Positions 4,835-5,055 of a stretch of DNA of 5,055 nt are shown here, piece by piece. Within the stretch, counting starts at the first letter, position 1, and each line of letters opens with the position of its first letter. The position numbers and the translations under genes are program-made. The notes beneath the pieces are model-generated. The model searched no databases. It saw only the letters and a list, made by a program, of their open reading frames with translations, and was not told where the DNA came from. Origin of the DNA: Pseudomonadota bacterium. Its GTDB lineage: Bacteria; Pseudomonadota; Gammaproteobacteria; Steroidobacterales; Steroidobacteraceae. Location of the stretch: positions 1 through 5,055 of the forward strand of contig JAJYTX010000267.1 in NCBI GenBank assembly GCA_021792815.1. The letters are read 5' to 3'.

Positions 4835-5055
4835 CTTCAGCCGCGCCAAGCGCGGTGCGGCAATCCCCTCCCCCGGCAAGACACGCATCACGATCATGCT
4901 AGATGACGAGGTCATCGAGGCATTTCGTAGCAAAGCGGAATCGGCCGGGCGGGGGTACCAGACCCTCATCAACGAGACACTGCGCGCCTCGCTGGCGGAA
5001 GACAATCGACCCGTGACGGCCAAGGTGATGCGCGAGATCGTTCGCGAAGAACTTG
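4818..5055 (+). CDS. brnA: BrnA-family antitoxin (5' part, runs off the window)
   Basis: The first 79 codons are present without a stop. BrnA is the ribbon-helix-helix antitoxin that binds BrnT and represses the brnTA operon. The N-terminal MRKEYDFSRAKRGA block is characteristic of BrnA, where it wraps around the toxin. KTRITIMLDDEVIEAFR is the beta strand and first helix of the DNA-binding domain, and YQTLINETLRASL the second helix. The following acidic stretch SLAEDNRPVTAKVMREIVREEL extends past the usual end of the fold. The start at ATG 4818, overlapping the brnT remnant by 17 bp, is the standard module layout. As its toxin is broken, this antitoxin is probably an orphan here; whether it still binds a toxin or a promoter elsewhere is unknown. 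Confidence 0.88.
   Translation, partial: MRKEYDFSRAKRGAAIPSPGKTRITIMLDDEVIEAFRSKAESAGRGYQTLINETLRASLAEDNRPVTAKVMREIVREEL

Overview
The window is GC-rich DNA (with AT-rich islands only at a few promoters), with Shine-Dalgarno-led genes and families typical of Proteobacteria. A gammaproteobacterium, perhaps Chromatiales-like, is my best guess, but nothing here fixes the genus.

Left part (1-1240): the 3' end of a TrpF-fold gene (phosphoribosylanthranilate isomerase or a paralogue) enters from the left. A roughly 290-bp gap follows, then a small secreted protein of unknown function (544-1050) with a strong ribosome binding site and a clear signal peptide. A 12-bp GC-rich hairpin closes it, in the space where it converges with the next leftward gene.

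Middle (1244-3595): two leftward genes, folE2 (GTP cyclohydrolase IB, first step of folate/pterin synthesis) and a GFA/CENP-V-type zinc protein, form a likely operon. Diverging from folE2 is a LitR/CarH-type MerR regulator with both signatures of adenosylcobalamin-binding photosensors (W-x9-EH and ExHxxG). The short AT-rich region between them holds two copies of an 11-bp palindrome, TGTCC-N-GGACA, whose centres are 52 bp apart. Each copy supplies the TGGACA -35 box of one of two overlapping, mirror-image promoters. This suggests that a B12-dependent, possibly light-responsive repressor controls itself and a folate-synthesis gene. It is the most interesting feature of the window.

Right part (3596-5055): a roughly 300-bp non-coding stretch contains a 19-nt match to the 3' end of a tRNA, possibly an old attachment-site scar. 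A toxin-antitoxin cluster follows. A Phd/YefM-type antitoxin with a 16-bp palindromic operator and a probably leaderless mRNA overlaps a VapC-like PIN-domain ribonuclease toxin. Directly after it lies a BrnT toxin remnant, lacking its N-terminal half and carrying a frameshift. The intact start of its BrnA antitoxin overlaps it and runs off the window edge. Two toxin-antitoxin modules, one broken, packed beside a tRNA-like scar look like an accessory island bordering core genes.
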